Positions 43,528 to 51,455 of a stretch of 64,000 bases of DNA are shown piece by piece. Position numbers and translations under genes: made by a program. The stretch's first letter is position 1. Every line of letters starts with the position of its first letter. This DNA comes from WLND01 sp040398845 (GTDB taxonomy: Bacteria > Actinomycetota > Actinomycetes > S36-B12): positions 1 to 64,000 of the forward strand of contig JBBATH010000001.1 of assembly GCA_040398845.1 (NCBI GenBank), written 5' to 3'. Below the pieces are notes generated by a model. It saw only the letters and a program-made list of their open reading frames with translations, ran no database searches and had not been told where the DNA came from.

Positions 43528-43628
43528 CCCGATAAGGGTGGTCGGCCACCACATTGGTCTAGCCATTCGTATGTCACCACTGGTGACACCTGTGTTCTCG
43601 TCTCCTCATTCGTGGATGAGGAGACGTC

Positions 43629-44300
43629 ATGAGAGTTGCTTCCCAACGGCTTGTCGAGCAATCCGGCCCTCTGGGTCCGAAGTTCGTCATCGTCGACAAC
43701 CACCCATTGGTACGGGAGGCCATCGCCACCCGACTCCTTGCCGCGTGCGACGATGCAACGATCGTCTACTCAGGTGCTTTCGTGTTTGAGGCTGTCCGCC
43801 AGGCACGCGAGTACGGCTGTGACTGCGCAATTACAGACATTGACCACGGGGGCGGCATGGGGGCTGCGGAGATCGTCACCGCGTTCTCGATGCACAGCAT
43901 CTCGGTCGTTGCTCTTACTGAGAAGTCAAGCGTTGAGGGTTTCGAAGAGGTTGCCATCGCGGGGGGCAAGGGTTACGTGGACAAGCGCGCTGATCCGAGT
44001 GACATGGTCTCGGCCGCACTCACAATCCTTGAAGGTCGGTCGTGGGTGGCGCGTGAATTTGTCAATCGGACGGGGCGATTAAGGTCCGTCGCCTTGCTAT
44101 CGGAGCAGGAACATCGCAGTCTTGTGCTGTACGCCTCGGGGATGACCCAGCAAATGGTGGCTCGCCGGATGGGGATCGCACCGAGCACTGTCAAGCATTA
44201 CCTCGATCGAGTACGGCAGAAGTGCACGGATATTGGGCTGACTGCTCGCACCAAACTTGAACTGCATGCAATCGCCCGCCGCGAAGGTTGGCTTCCTTGA
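43629..44300 (+). CDS. NarL/LuxR-family response regulator (orphan)
   Basis: The product is 223 residues. The receiver starts FVIVDNHPLVREAIATRLLA, with the phosphoacceptor region CAITDIDHGGG, AIAGGKGYVDKRADPSDM carrying the Lys, and a LuxR helix-turn-helix (LVLYASGMTQQMVARRMGIA, then PSTVKHYLDRVRQKC). The usual acidic pair after the first strand is D-N. No kinase is adjacent, so it is an orphan or serves the kinase at 26875-28674 or another. Confidence 0.88.
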   Translation: MRVASQRLVEQSGPLGPKFVIVDNHPLVREAIATRLLAACDDATIVYSGAFVFEAVRQAREYGCDCAITDIDHGGGMGAAEIVTAFSMHSISVVALTEKSSVEGFEEVAIAGGKGYVDKRADPSDMVSAALTILEGRSWVAREFVNRTGRLRSVALLSEQEHRSLVLYASGMTQQMVARRMGIAPSTVKHYLDRVRQKCTDIGLTARTKLELHAIARREGWLP

Positions 44301-44396
44301 TCGCAAACTCGACGCGATAGGTCGCCACCAACATCGTGGTTGACGAACAGGGTGTGTCCAGGTTGGATACGGGCGGTGACGGTGTTCGTGCCGGTA

Positions 44397-45627
44397 TCAC
44401 CGGCCTACCCTCGTCAACGTGAGCACCGACGCGCCGATGGCCAGCATGGCACCGATGGCGAACAGCACCGGGATCAAGGCAGCATCAGCTGATGCCTGCC
44501 ACACGGCTGCGGACAGCGGCACGATGACATAGGGCACTGTCTCGGCGGCAACGATGAGTCCGAGGATTCGTCCCGGATCAGGTCTGTCGGCGTAACGATG
44601 CAGGTAGATGCCGTAGGCCGCGGCGTTGATTGCCCCGATGGCGAAGCCGAGAAGCGATGACCTGGCCCGCAGTAGTAAGGAAGGCGAAGATTGCGAGCGG
44701 AACGGCAGAAGCCAGGGAGAACCAACCGAAGGTAACGAGGGCGCGCTCCCCACGCCGCATGAGTTTCCCCGCCACGATCGTGCCCGCCAGTGCACCGATG
44801 GTTGCCACAAGTAACGTCGTTGATGCCATTGCGGTTACCTCGGCGTCGCTGGCATTCGACGAGACTGACCCGATGAGCGGCACCAGGTAGACGCGTCCGA
44901 CTGCGAGACCACTGAACGCTAACGCGATCGCGATGAGCAAGCTCCACGGATAGAACCGCGTGCTGTGAGCCACGGTGGCGTCCATCGCGTTCAAGGATCG
45001 GGTAGGAACCGGGCGCATCGCAAGAGAGGGGATGAGGAGTATCGCTCCGACGATCGCGGGGGCAATGAAGAGAACCGAGAGAACGCTACTGAGCGCCAAG
45101 GTGGTGATCGCCCCAATTGTGATGGCGAGAACCGGCCCGACACCTGCGGCGGTTGATGCCCAGCCGCGTAGTTCAACGGGAGCTTCGTGGGCAAGCCGAG
45201 ATGACGCAGCCGTGACGATAAGTGAAGTCGGAATCTGCGCGAGCAGCCAGACCATTGCGAAGGCTGCGACGCTCTGAACCTCACCGAGAAGCGCAAAGCA
45301 GGCGAGCATTGCGATGCCGCCCGTCACCAGCAGCAGGCGCCGGTCGATTCCCCGCCGCACGGCGAAATCTCCGACCTGGCCCATCACGGGGAGGCTCACC
45401 ATCGACACGGCCCACCCGCAGCCCACGATCAGCGAGTAGACCGCGGTGGTTGCGCCGAGGTCATTCATCCGCAGTGCCAGTCTCTGGCCAGCCGCGATGG
45501 CCAGGGGGACCCAGCCGCCGGCGATGGCTGCCGATTGAAGGATGACACGTGACTTGCTCAGCGAAGGGCCTGATGCAGAAACCTTTCGCCATTGCTGCAT
45601 GGAATCCGACCGATCCATGGCCTCCAT
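44397..45627 (-). pseudogene. MFS transporter, frameshifted
   Basis: The frame from 45627 encodes about ten membrane helices of a major-facilitator protein (AVYSLIVGCGWAVSMVSLPV, FAVRRGIDRRLLLVTGGIAM, the A-motif-like loop). At about 44655, after FLTTAGQVIAS, the sense frame shifts to LLGFAIGAINAAAYGIYLHR and runs to 44397 with the last two helices. One base is gained or two lost in a GCTTCTCGG stretch. Without the shift the protein would have ~410 residues and 12 helices. Substrate unknown. The 270 bases upstream (45628-45896) show no gene. Confidence 0.75.
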
Positions 45628-45896
45628 AGGTGCACGCTATCAACGACATGAGGGCTCAGGGCGGTAACCAAAGAAGCCTCTCCTCGGCACGCTGGGTACG
45701 GTCGGCGACGAACCGCGCGAGCTCGCCGGCGTGCGAATCGAGGCGGCTCCGGTACCAAGGCCCCTGCCTGCTGGGGAGCATCGGGTGCAAGATCCGGGCA
45801 CTTCTGAGTTCATTCCTTGAGCAGGGAAAAATCGTCAGGATGCGGGAGGAGATTCGCTGAGGCGACGTTCCCTGCGGACGTACATGAGGAGCAGGA

Positions 45897-46178
45897 ATGC
45901 ATCCGATGATGCACATGATCCCGGAACTCACGGCGGCACCCCAACTCACGGCAGCACCCCGGTACCCCGTCGTCAAGCGGGGTACCCACGAGTTTGCCGC
46001 CGGTATCAGTCCCCGCCCACATTGCGGGCACGGTGATGCCGGTCCTTGTGTTCGATGTGCTGACCGAACCGAGGGATGGAGCGCTGGAGCAGCCCGCGAG
46101 GAGAAGGCCGACTCTATGCCGAAGTTCATGGTTCTATGCCGAAGTTCATGGTGGCCGGCACCCCCAGAAAAGGGGTAA
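45897..46178 (+). CDS. Small ORF upstream of the RiPP precursors
   Basis: The product would have 93 residues from the ATG at 45897, with AGGAG 6 bases upstream. It starts MHPMMHMIPELTAAPQLTAA, from an 18-base tandem repeat, and has a CGHGDAGPCVRC cluster. The 3' part includes an exact 20-bp tandem duplication. It lacks a Gly-Gly leader. It may be a decayed gene or the leader region of the precursor operon. Confidence 0.3.
   Translation: MHPMMHMIPELTAAPQLTAAPRYPVVKRGTHEFAAGISPRPHCGHGDAGPCVRCADRTEGWSAGAAREEKADSMPKFMVLCRSSWWPAPPEKG
46113..46152 (+). repeat. Exact 20-bp tandem duplication
   Basis: TCTATGCCGAAGTTCATGGT is present twice head to tail (46113-46132, 46133-46152), 100 bases upstream of the first precursor. 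An 18-base tandem repeat with one mismatch lies at 45925-45960. Confidence 0.9.
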
Positions 46179-46252
46179 AGGCTTTCTGCCAACTGTGTCG
46201 AATTCGGCCAACGGTCGCGTATCGTTAGCACCCAATCGGAGCGGAGGACCAC

Positions 46253-46372
46253 ATGGAACCGAATACGCAACACCAGTCCGCAGAGCCTAACGCGGCTATG
46301 GAAGGCGATGATCTCTTGGATTCGGCTTCCGGCGGCAAGGGCGTCAATCGCAACTCTTTCTCTCTCGATTAA
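46253..46372 (+). CDS. RiPP precursor peptide A
   Basis: The product has 39 residues, starting at an ATG with GGAGGA upstream. The leader ends EGDDLLDSASGG, a double-glycine site for C39 peptidases. The predicted core is KGVNRNSFSLD (11 residues), with no Cys but two Ser and two Asn. TATCGT at 46219-46224 may be the -10 box of the operon. The ribosome binding site of peptide B overlaps its stop codon. Confidence 0.75.
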   Translation: MEPNTQHQSAEPNAAMEGDDLLDSASGGKGVNRNSFSLD

Positions 46373-46382
46373 GGAGCGACTG

Positions 46383-46538
46383 ATGTCTCGTCCGATAGCT
46401 GAGCCCACTGACAACAACAGCACCCCGACCGACTTGACCGACGATGAACTGGCTGCCGCTAGCGGTGGCGCCGCGTTCAACCAAGCAAAGTGGGAGGAAG
46501 GGCCGGGCGGCCCCTCGGTCAGCGCTGTGATCTTCTAG
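46383..46538 (+). CDS. RiPP precursor peptide B
   Basis: The product has 51 residues from the ATG at 46383 (AAGGAG upstream). The leader ends DLTDDELAAASGG, the best match to the acidic, hydrophobic, Gly-Gly leader type handled by NHLP exporters. The predicted core is 22 residues: AAFNQAKWEEGPGG, then PSVSAVIF. It has no Cys. Thr, Asn, Trp, Val and Ile offer C-methylation sites for the radical SAM enzyme encoded downstream. The leader aligns with those of A and C. Confidence 0.8.
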   Translation: MSRPIAEPTDNNSTPTDLTDDELAAASGGAAFNQAKWEEGPGGPSVSAVIF

Positions 46539-46576
46539 TCGCTACCCCCCTGACACGTCAACGATAGGAAAACATC

Positions 46577-46735
46577 ATGATTGATAGCGAGTCGCCGAAT
46601 GAACCGCAGGGAGATTCGGAACCGACCCTGTTGGTCGATGAGGAACTTGAAGCGGCGAGTGGTGGCAAGGCTTCAGGTGACGGCATAATTATTTCACCCG
46701 CGGAGCGGGATGGCCTCATCATTGCGCCCGAGTAA
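46577..46735 (+). CDS. RiPP precursor peptide C
   Basis: The product has 52 residues from the ATG at 46577 (AGGAAAA upstream). The leader ends LVDEELEAASGG. The predicted core is KASGDGIIISPAE, then RDGLIIAPE. It contains two related units, DGIIISPAE and DGLIIAPE, suggesting a repeated target for modification. It lies 30 bases before the radical SAM gene. Being below common length cut-offs, it would be missed by standard gene callers. Confidence 0.78.
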   Translation: MIDSESPNEPQGDSEPTLLVDEELEAASGGKASGDGIIISPAERDGLIIAPE

Positions 46736-46765
46736 CGCCCAAGCGCCGGCCTTGAACCTCTTCGG

Positions 46766-48622
46766 TTGAGCGCGGTGCGCGCGGCCCTCGTCACGATGCC
46801 GTGGAGAATGTCGACGTCACCCTCCCTCCAGGTGGGGTTGCTCAAGTCGATCCTCGTCCAAGCTGGGCATGCGGTCGATGTCCACTACGCAAGCTTGGCG
46901 TTCGCGAATCACCTCGGTACGACGAGACACGATGCACTGCTGCTAGCTGCGGGTGCGCGCAACCGGTTGCTGGGCGAGTGGCTTTTCACTCAAGCCGCAT
47001 TTGGGTCCGAGGCTGTGAGTACGGAGGAGTACCTCGCTGCGCAGCCCGAAGCCCTCTCCGGCCTGGTGAGCGAGACGCCCGAATCTCTCCGTGACCTGCA
47101 TGAGGTCATCATTCCGACCTTCATCGAATCACTGGCTGCCTCAACGGACTGGGGTCAGTACGCGATGGTCGGATTCTCCTCAACCTTTGAGCAGAACGTC
47201 GCCTCCCTGGCGCTGAGTCGAGCCATCAAGGAGCGGTATCCGCAGGTGACCATCGTCTTCGGAGGCGCCAACGTCGATGCCGACATGGGACCGGCGCTCT
47301 TGAAGTCCATCAATTGGATCGACGTGGCGATCGCGGGTGAGGCTGATGTCTCGCTGCCGATGTTGGCGCACACGCTGGCAGTCGGCGGTGATGTTACGCA
47401 GGTGCCGGGAGCGATCGTGCGCTCGTCAGGCGCCATCCTGCGGGGGCCACGCCCCGAGTTGTTGAACAACCTCAATTACCTCCCCACGCCTGACTACAGC
47501 GAGTACTTCGAGGGTCTCGACAAATACGGCCACGAGGCCCTCCTCGGAGGCCGACGAGTCAACTTGATCTTCGAGTCGTCACGCGGCTGCTGGTGGGGCC
47601 AGAAGCATCACTGCACCTTCTGCGGCTTGAACTCCACCGGAATGACCTATCGGCGCAAGTCAGTTGATCGCGTGATGAATGAGCTCACGGAGCTCGCCCA
47701 TCGCCATGAGGTGCTCAAGTTCTCCGCCACCGACAACATCATGGATCACACATCCATGGAGGAGTTGTGTCAGCGACTGGCCAGTAGCGGCCACGACTTC
47801 GAGATCTTTTACGAGGTCGAGGCGAATCTGACGAAGCGTCAGATCCTCGATCTGCGTGCCGCTGGCATCACGTTCATCCAGCCGGGCATCGAGTCACTCA
47901 GCACCCATGTGCTGAAACTCATGCGCAAGGGCAGCACGATGCTGGTGAATGTCCGACTGCTGAAATGGGCGGCGCAATCGGAAATCGACGTTGGATGGAA
48001 CGTTCTCATGGGATTCCCCGGCGAGACCTTTGACGACTACCGGGGCCAGGCGGAGCTCATGGAGTCACTGCACCATCTGCAACCCCCAGGTAGCTGCGGC
48101 GAATTGTGGCTGGAGCGGTTCAGTCCGTATTTCGAGCAGCCCGAACTAGGTTTCACGAATCCCCGGCCGATATCGGCTTATCGCATGATCTATCCGCTCG
48201 CTGGCATGGACATCGAAGGCCTTGCCTATTTCTTTGACTACGACGTGCGTGATGTCGTGCCCCACGAAGATCGCGAGGTCCTTGTGCAGGCAGTTCACAA
48301 GTGGCGCAACGCGTATGCGAAAAGTAAGAAAAAGATTCCAGTCCTGAGAGCTTTTCACGGTCCTGGCTGGATGCGCATCATGGACACACGGTCAGGCGAA
48401 CTGGGAAAGACGACCCTGCGTGGCGAGGATGTGACGTTGATGAACATGATCGACGAGACCTTTCACAATGTGCGAGCGTTGGAGAGCATGTGCGCGAACA
48501 CCGAAACACCCATGAGTGCCGTAGAGATTCGGCAACGACTCGACGCACTTGCTGAGCAGCGATTCGTCGTACACGATGATGGCTACTTTCTCTCGATCGT
48601 GCTGCCCATCGTCGGTGCGTGA
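46766..48622 (+). CDS. RiPP-maturation radical SAM C-methyltransferase (B12-type)
   Basis: The 618-residue product starts at TTG 46766 or GTG 46775; no ribosome binding site is clear. Residues ~1-235 form a cobalamin-binding-like domain (VGFSSTFEQNVASLALSRAI, VFGGANVDADM). The radical SAM domain has C275, C283 and C286 in SRGCWWGQKHHCTFCGLN, so CX7CX2C instead of the standard CX3CX2C. This is the signature I know for the 'RiPP maturation radical SAM protein 1' family (TIGR03975). KFSATDNIMD and GWNVLMGFPGE follow, as in these enzymes. It probably methylates unactivated carbons of the cores encoded just upstream. Confidence 0.92.
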   Translation: MSAVRAALVTMPWRMSTSPSLQVGLLKSILVQAGHAVDVHYASLAFANHLGTTRHDALLLAAGARNRLLGEWLFTQAAFGSEAVSTEEYLAAQPEALSGLVSETPESLRDLHEVIIPTFIESLAASTDWGQYAMVGFSSTFEQNVASLALSRAIKERYPQVTIVFGGANVDADMGPALLKSINWIDVAIAGEADVSLPMLAHTLAVGGDVTQVPGAIVRSSGAILRGPRPELLNNLNYLPTPDYSEYFEGLDKYGHEALLGGRRVNLIFESSRGCWWGQKHHCTFCGLNSTGMTYRRKSVDRVMNELTELAHRHEVLKFSATDNIMDHTSMEELCQRLASSGHDFEIFYEVEANLTKRQILDLRAAGITFIQPGIESLSTHVLKLMRKGSTMLVNVRLLKWAAQSEIDVGWNVLMGFPGETFDDYRGQAELMESLHHLQPPGSCGELWLERFSPYFEQPELGFTNPRPISAYRMIYPLAGMDIEGLAYFFDYDVRDVVPHEDREVLVQAVHKWRNAYAKSKKKIPVLRAFHGPGWMRIMDTRSGELGKTTLRGEDVTLMNMIDETFHNVRALESMCANTETPMSAVEIRQRLDALAEQRFVVHDDGYFLSIVLPIVGA

Positions 48623-48725
48623 GCGACGGCGTCGATGACTACCCCCTGTTTAGTGGGTTCAACATGCGCAGGCAAACCGGATTTGAGCGAATAACGTTGC
48701 CGTTGTCTACCAAGGAGGCCTCGTC

Positions 48726-49748
48726 ATGAGCGGTCGCTCACCCATTTTTGTTGCCGCGATAGCCATTGTCGCTGTTCTGGCCGCCGCTTGCGGTTCGAAC
48801 AACGCCTCCCGGGAGGCGGCAGGTGCAGTCGTGCTACCAGACTGCGCCGAAGGCCCTACCGCGGAGTGCATTGTCTCCGTTCCTGGAGGTGGCGAGCCAA
48901 TCGTCGTGTCCAATGGCGCGGTCGTGACCTTCGCCGATCAAGGGCAGCCGGTGACCTCGCTGGCAACTTCACGGATCTGCTGGTCCGAGGAGGACGATGT
49001 TGATGCGTCAACGTGTGTCACGAATGAGGCCGAACTCCCCGCATGGGTGAGCGTGCAGCGCACCGTGGTTGACCGAGCCGGCGCCGCATGGCCCAGCCTC
49101 ATCATGCGATTCTTCGACATAAAGGACGGCGCAGGAGAGGAGTTCGTACCCCTCCCAGCAACCGTCAGTGTGCTTGTCGATGGGGTGTCGGGCCAGAGCC
49201 CAGTGAATCTTGAGGTGGCCTGCTGCGACCGCGTTGCTAGTGCTCCCGCCGCAGCCGTGGGGACCTCGGTTGCGGCGTACCTCACCGTCGCTAATGACTT
49301 GACCTTGCCCGATGGCACCCCCACATCGGTCACCTGGCAGGTGACCGACACAGAGAACGTGTTCTGGGATGGCTCGAGCCGACCTGACCACGCTCCGCCC
49401 CAGGGATTGCAGGGTCTCGTTCAGGCTTCCGGCTCGGGTCCGTACAAGGTGCGAACCGAGGTGTCCACGAATAGTGACGCGTGGACTGTTGATAAGGCGC
49501 CACACTTCGTGTTGGGCGCGGTGATTGAGGTAGGTGGAGAGCGGCTGGCCTTCGCGCAAACAAGACTCAGATTCAACCGTGAGTACAAGGAATCGTGGGA
49601 AATTCTTGACGAAAGGGGGATGACGTACAGCTGTGGATCCACGCCCACCCTTACGACCTCCACTCCGCAGGGTGAACTCCGTTATCGGATGACGATGACC
49701 TGCAGCGGCTCACTTTCCAGCTTGGTTGTCGAACGCGCTCCCGATTAG
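48726..49748 (+). CDS. Lipoprotein in the RiPP locus
   Basis: The product is 340 residues from the ATG at 48726 (AAGGAGG upstream). The signal peptide MSGRSPIFVAAIAIVAVLAA ends at the lipobox AAACG. The mature part is beta-rich with paired cysteines (LPDCAEGPTAECIVSV, ACCDRV, YSCGSTPTLT). No enzyme motif is seen. It lies 103 bases after the radical SAM gene on the same strand, so it could be co-expressed and act in immunity or product binding; that is inference. Confidence 0.72.
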   Translation: MSGRSPIFVAAIAIVAVLAAACGSNNASREAAGAVVLPDCAEGPTAECIVSVPGGGEPIVVSNGAVVTFADQGQPVTSLATSRICWSEEDDVDASTCVTNEAELPAWVSVQRTVVDRAGAAWPSLIMRFFDIKDGAGEEFVPLPATVSVLVDGVSGQSPVNLEVACCDRVASAPAAAVGTSVAAYLTVANDLTLPDGTPTSVTWQVTDTENVFWDGSSRPDHAPPQGLQGLVQASGSGPYKVRTEVSTNSDAWTVDKAPHFVLGAVIEVGGERLAFAQTRLRFNREYKESWEILDERGMTYSCGSTPTLTTSTPQGELRYRMTMTCSGSLSSLVVERAPD

Positions 49749-49759
49749 GGAGTTCAACA

Positions 49760-50065
49760 GTGAATCGACGGTTAGGTTTCGCAGCCTTCGTCCTCGCCGT
49801 TGCGTGTGTAAGTGCTGCCAGCTGCGCATCCACGGGTTCAGACGGAGGTGCGTGAACTGCGGGCAGTTCCGTGTCAGACTGCTTCACTTACCGACTTGGC
49901 TTGGAGAGCACCTACTACTGCCTGCCATTGAACGGTACGACGGTAATCCCGGTTGCGAGCAACAACAAGATCGGTATCACCGTGAAGACATCGGGCGCAA
50001 AGGAAGTCTCGGGCATTTGGAATGCATACACCTTCATGGTGCAAGTCGACGGGACCGGAAAATAG
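49760..50065 (+). pseudogene. Small lipoprotein with in-frame TGA
   Basis: The GTG at 49760 starts a signal peptide (VNRRLGFAAFVLAVACVSAA) with lipobox AASC. After STGSDGGA there is a TGA (49853-49855). The same frame continues TAGSSVSDCFTYRLGLESTYYC to 50065, and the last part looks like a small beta-rich domain. The reading could also be two short genes (an internal GTG at 49871), but the same frame and continuous composition favour one interrupted gene. Confidence 0.55.
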
Positions 50066-50088
50066 GGATACCGCCGATGTAACCCGCT

Positions 50089-50280
50089 TCACTCCGCACC
50101 ACTTGTTTTTCGGTACACCAGCGTGCATATACGGGACTTGCCATCGGCCGTGTACTCGAGAACCCCGTCGTTCGTCGTCACGCGATTCACCGTAAACCTG
50201 AATGAGATATAGCCGTGGGTTTCCAATTGACTGTAGGGCGTGTGATTGGCGCGAACCGTGGATCCACGTGAAGGAGGCAA
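50089..50280 (-). CDS. Small coding fragment, unknown
   Basis: The product would be up to 63 residues from a TTG at 50280. HGYISFRFTVNRVTTNDGVL, then EYTADGKSRICTLVYRK, has coding-like codon use and a beta pattern. There is no proper start or ribosome binding site. It may be the C-terminal end of a lost small lipoprotein gene. It converges on the gene ending at 50065. Confidence 0.35.
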   Translation of the reverse strand: MPPSRGSTVRANHTPYSQLETHGYISFRFTVNRVTTNDGVLEYTADGKSRICTLVYRKTSGAE

Positions 50281-50309
50281 TGGAGGCTATGCCTTGTTAG
50301 GGAGATTTC

Positions 50310-51446
50310 GTGCAGACCCTCGTTGCCCTCGCCCTTGTCGGAGCCCTCACCCTAACGGCGTGCGGCGGCGAGGCCACCGGTTCTGGATTTGAGTCAGCGG
50401 CCACGGATCCCCCCGCGCCATGCGGTGTGACGATCCAAGAGCTGACGCAGTCCGCTTCGGCCGAGGGCGCGCTCACATTGATCGCGACTCCGCGGGACTG
50501 GGCGAACTACTCCTCGATCATCGATGCTTTCGAGGCCGACTACGGAATACGCGTCGACGTCGTGGTGCCGTACGCCACCTCCGCAGAGGAACTCGACTTC
50601 GTCAGCGCGAGTGCTGGCGAGGCGGGTCGGCCCGATGTCATCGACATCAACCACGCTTTCATCCAGCAGGCTCTTGACCAGGATCTGGTGACCGCGTACC
50701 AGCCGACCACGTCGTCGCAGATTCCAGATTCGCTCAAGGATCCGCAGGGGCGATGGAGTGGCTCCTACTACGGGCTGTTGGCTATTGGCGCCAACACGGC
50801 CATCGTCGACAAGGTCCCCGCCACTTGGAGCGACCTTGCTGATCCGCGCTACCGCGGACAGGTGGTGCTCAATGGCGATCCGCGTCAATCAGGTGCCGGT
50901 TTCGCGGCGGTGGTTGCAGCAGCCCTGGCCAACGGCGGATCCTTCACCGACATCACGCCCGGTATCGATTACTTTGCCCGTCTGGCCCAGTTGGGGAACC
51001 TGCGGGTGGAGACAATCACGCCCGATGCCGTGGCGTCCGGCGAAGTCCCGATCATGCTCGACTGGGCCTACAACCTGACCTCTGCGCGCAGCACTCTCCA
51101 GGAGCAGGGGGGCGATCTCGCCATCCATGTTCCTCGCGACGGTATCTTCAGCTCCTATTACGCGCAGGCCATCACAAAGGATCCGGAGCATCCCTGCGCG
51201 GCCAGACTATGGATGGAGCACTTGCTCGGCGACGCAGCCGCCATCGCCCGGCTCAACGGACTCGCCATCCCCGCGCGCTTCGCGTCCATAGATGCATACG
51301 GTCTCATCCCACCCGCGACGCAGGAGATCCTGCCATCGTCTCGGGATATCTACGCGCTGCAGTTCCCGTCAAGCACCGAGCTAACTTTGATGAACGCGCA
51401 ACTCGAGCAGCAGTGGGGCGACAAGGTCGCAGCAGTCGTCGGGTGA
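50310..51446 (+). CDS. Extracellular solute-binding lipoprotein (ABC family 1/Fe-type)
   Basis: The product is 378 residues from a GTG at 50310 (GGGAGA upstream). The signal peptide has the lipobox LTAC. The body is a periplasmic-binding-protein fold: GALTLIATPRDWANYSSIID, then AFEADYGIRVDVVVPYATSA, RPDVIDINHAFIQQA, YYGLLAIGANTAIVDKVPAT, RYRGQVVLNGDP, VPIMLDWAYNL. It resembles the binding proteins of putrescine/iron-type importers. No permease or ATPase of an importer is nearby, so its partner must be elsewhere or it serves as a sensor or trap. It converges on the export operon. Confidence 0.85.
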   Translation: MQTLVALALVGALTLTACGGEATGSGFESAATDPPAPCGVTIQELTQSASAEGALTLIATPRDWANYSSIIDAFEADYGIRVDVVVPYATSAEELDFVSASAGEAGRPDVIDINHAFIQQALDQDLVTAYQPTTSSQIPDSLKDPQGRWSGSYYGLLAIGANTAIVDKVPATWSDLADPRYRGQVVLNGDPRQSGAGFAAVVAAALANGGSFTDITPGIDYFARLAQLGNLRVETITPDAVASGEVPIMLDWAYNLTSARSTLQEQGGDLAIHVPRDGIFSSYYAQAITKDPEHPCAARLWMEHLLGDAAAIARLNGLAIPARFASIDAYGLIPPATQEILPSSRDIYALQFPSSTELTLMNAQLEQQWGDKVAAVVG

Positions 51447-51455
51447 TCGAGCACG

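Noticed and set aside
49853..49855. TGA in the small lipoprotein as selenocysteine
   Set aside because: No SECIS-like hairpin is evident just downstream, and a lipoprotein tail is an unlikely place for selenocysteine.
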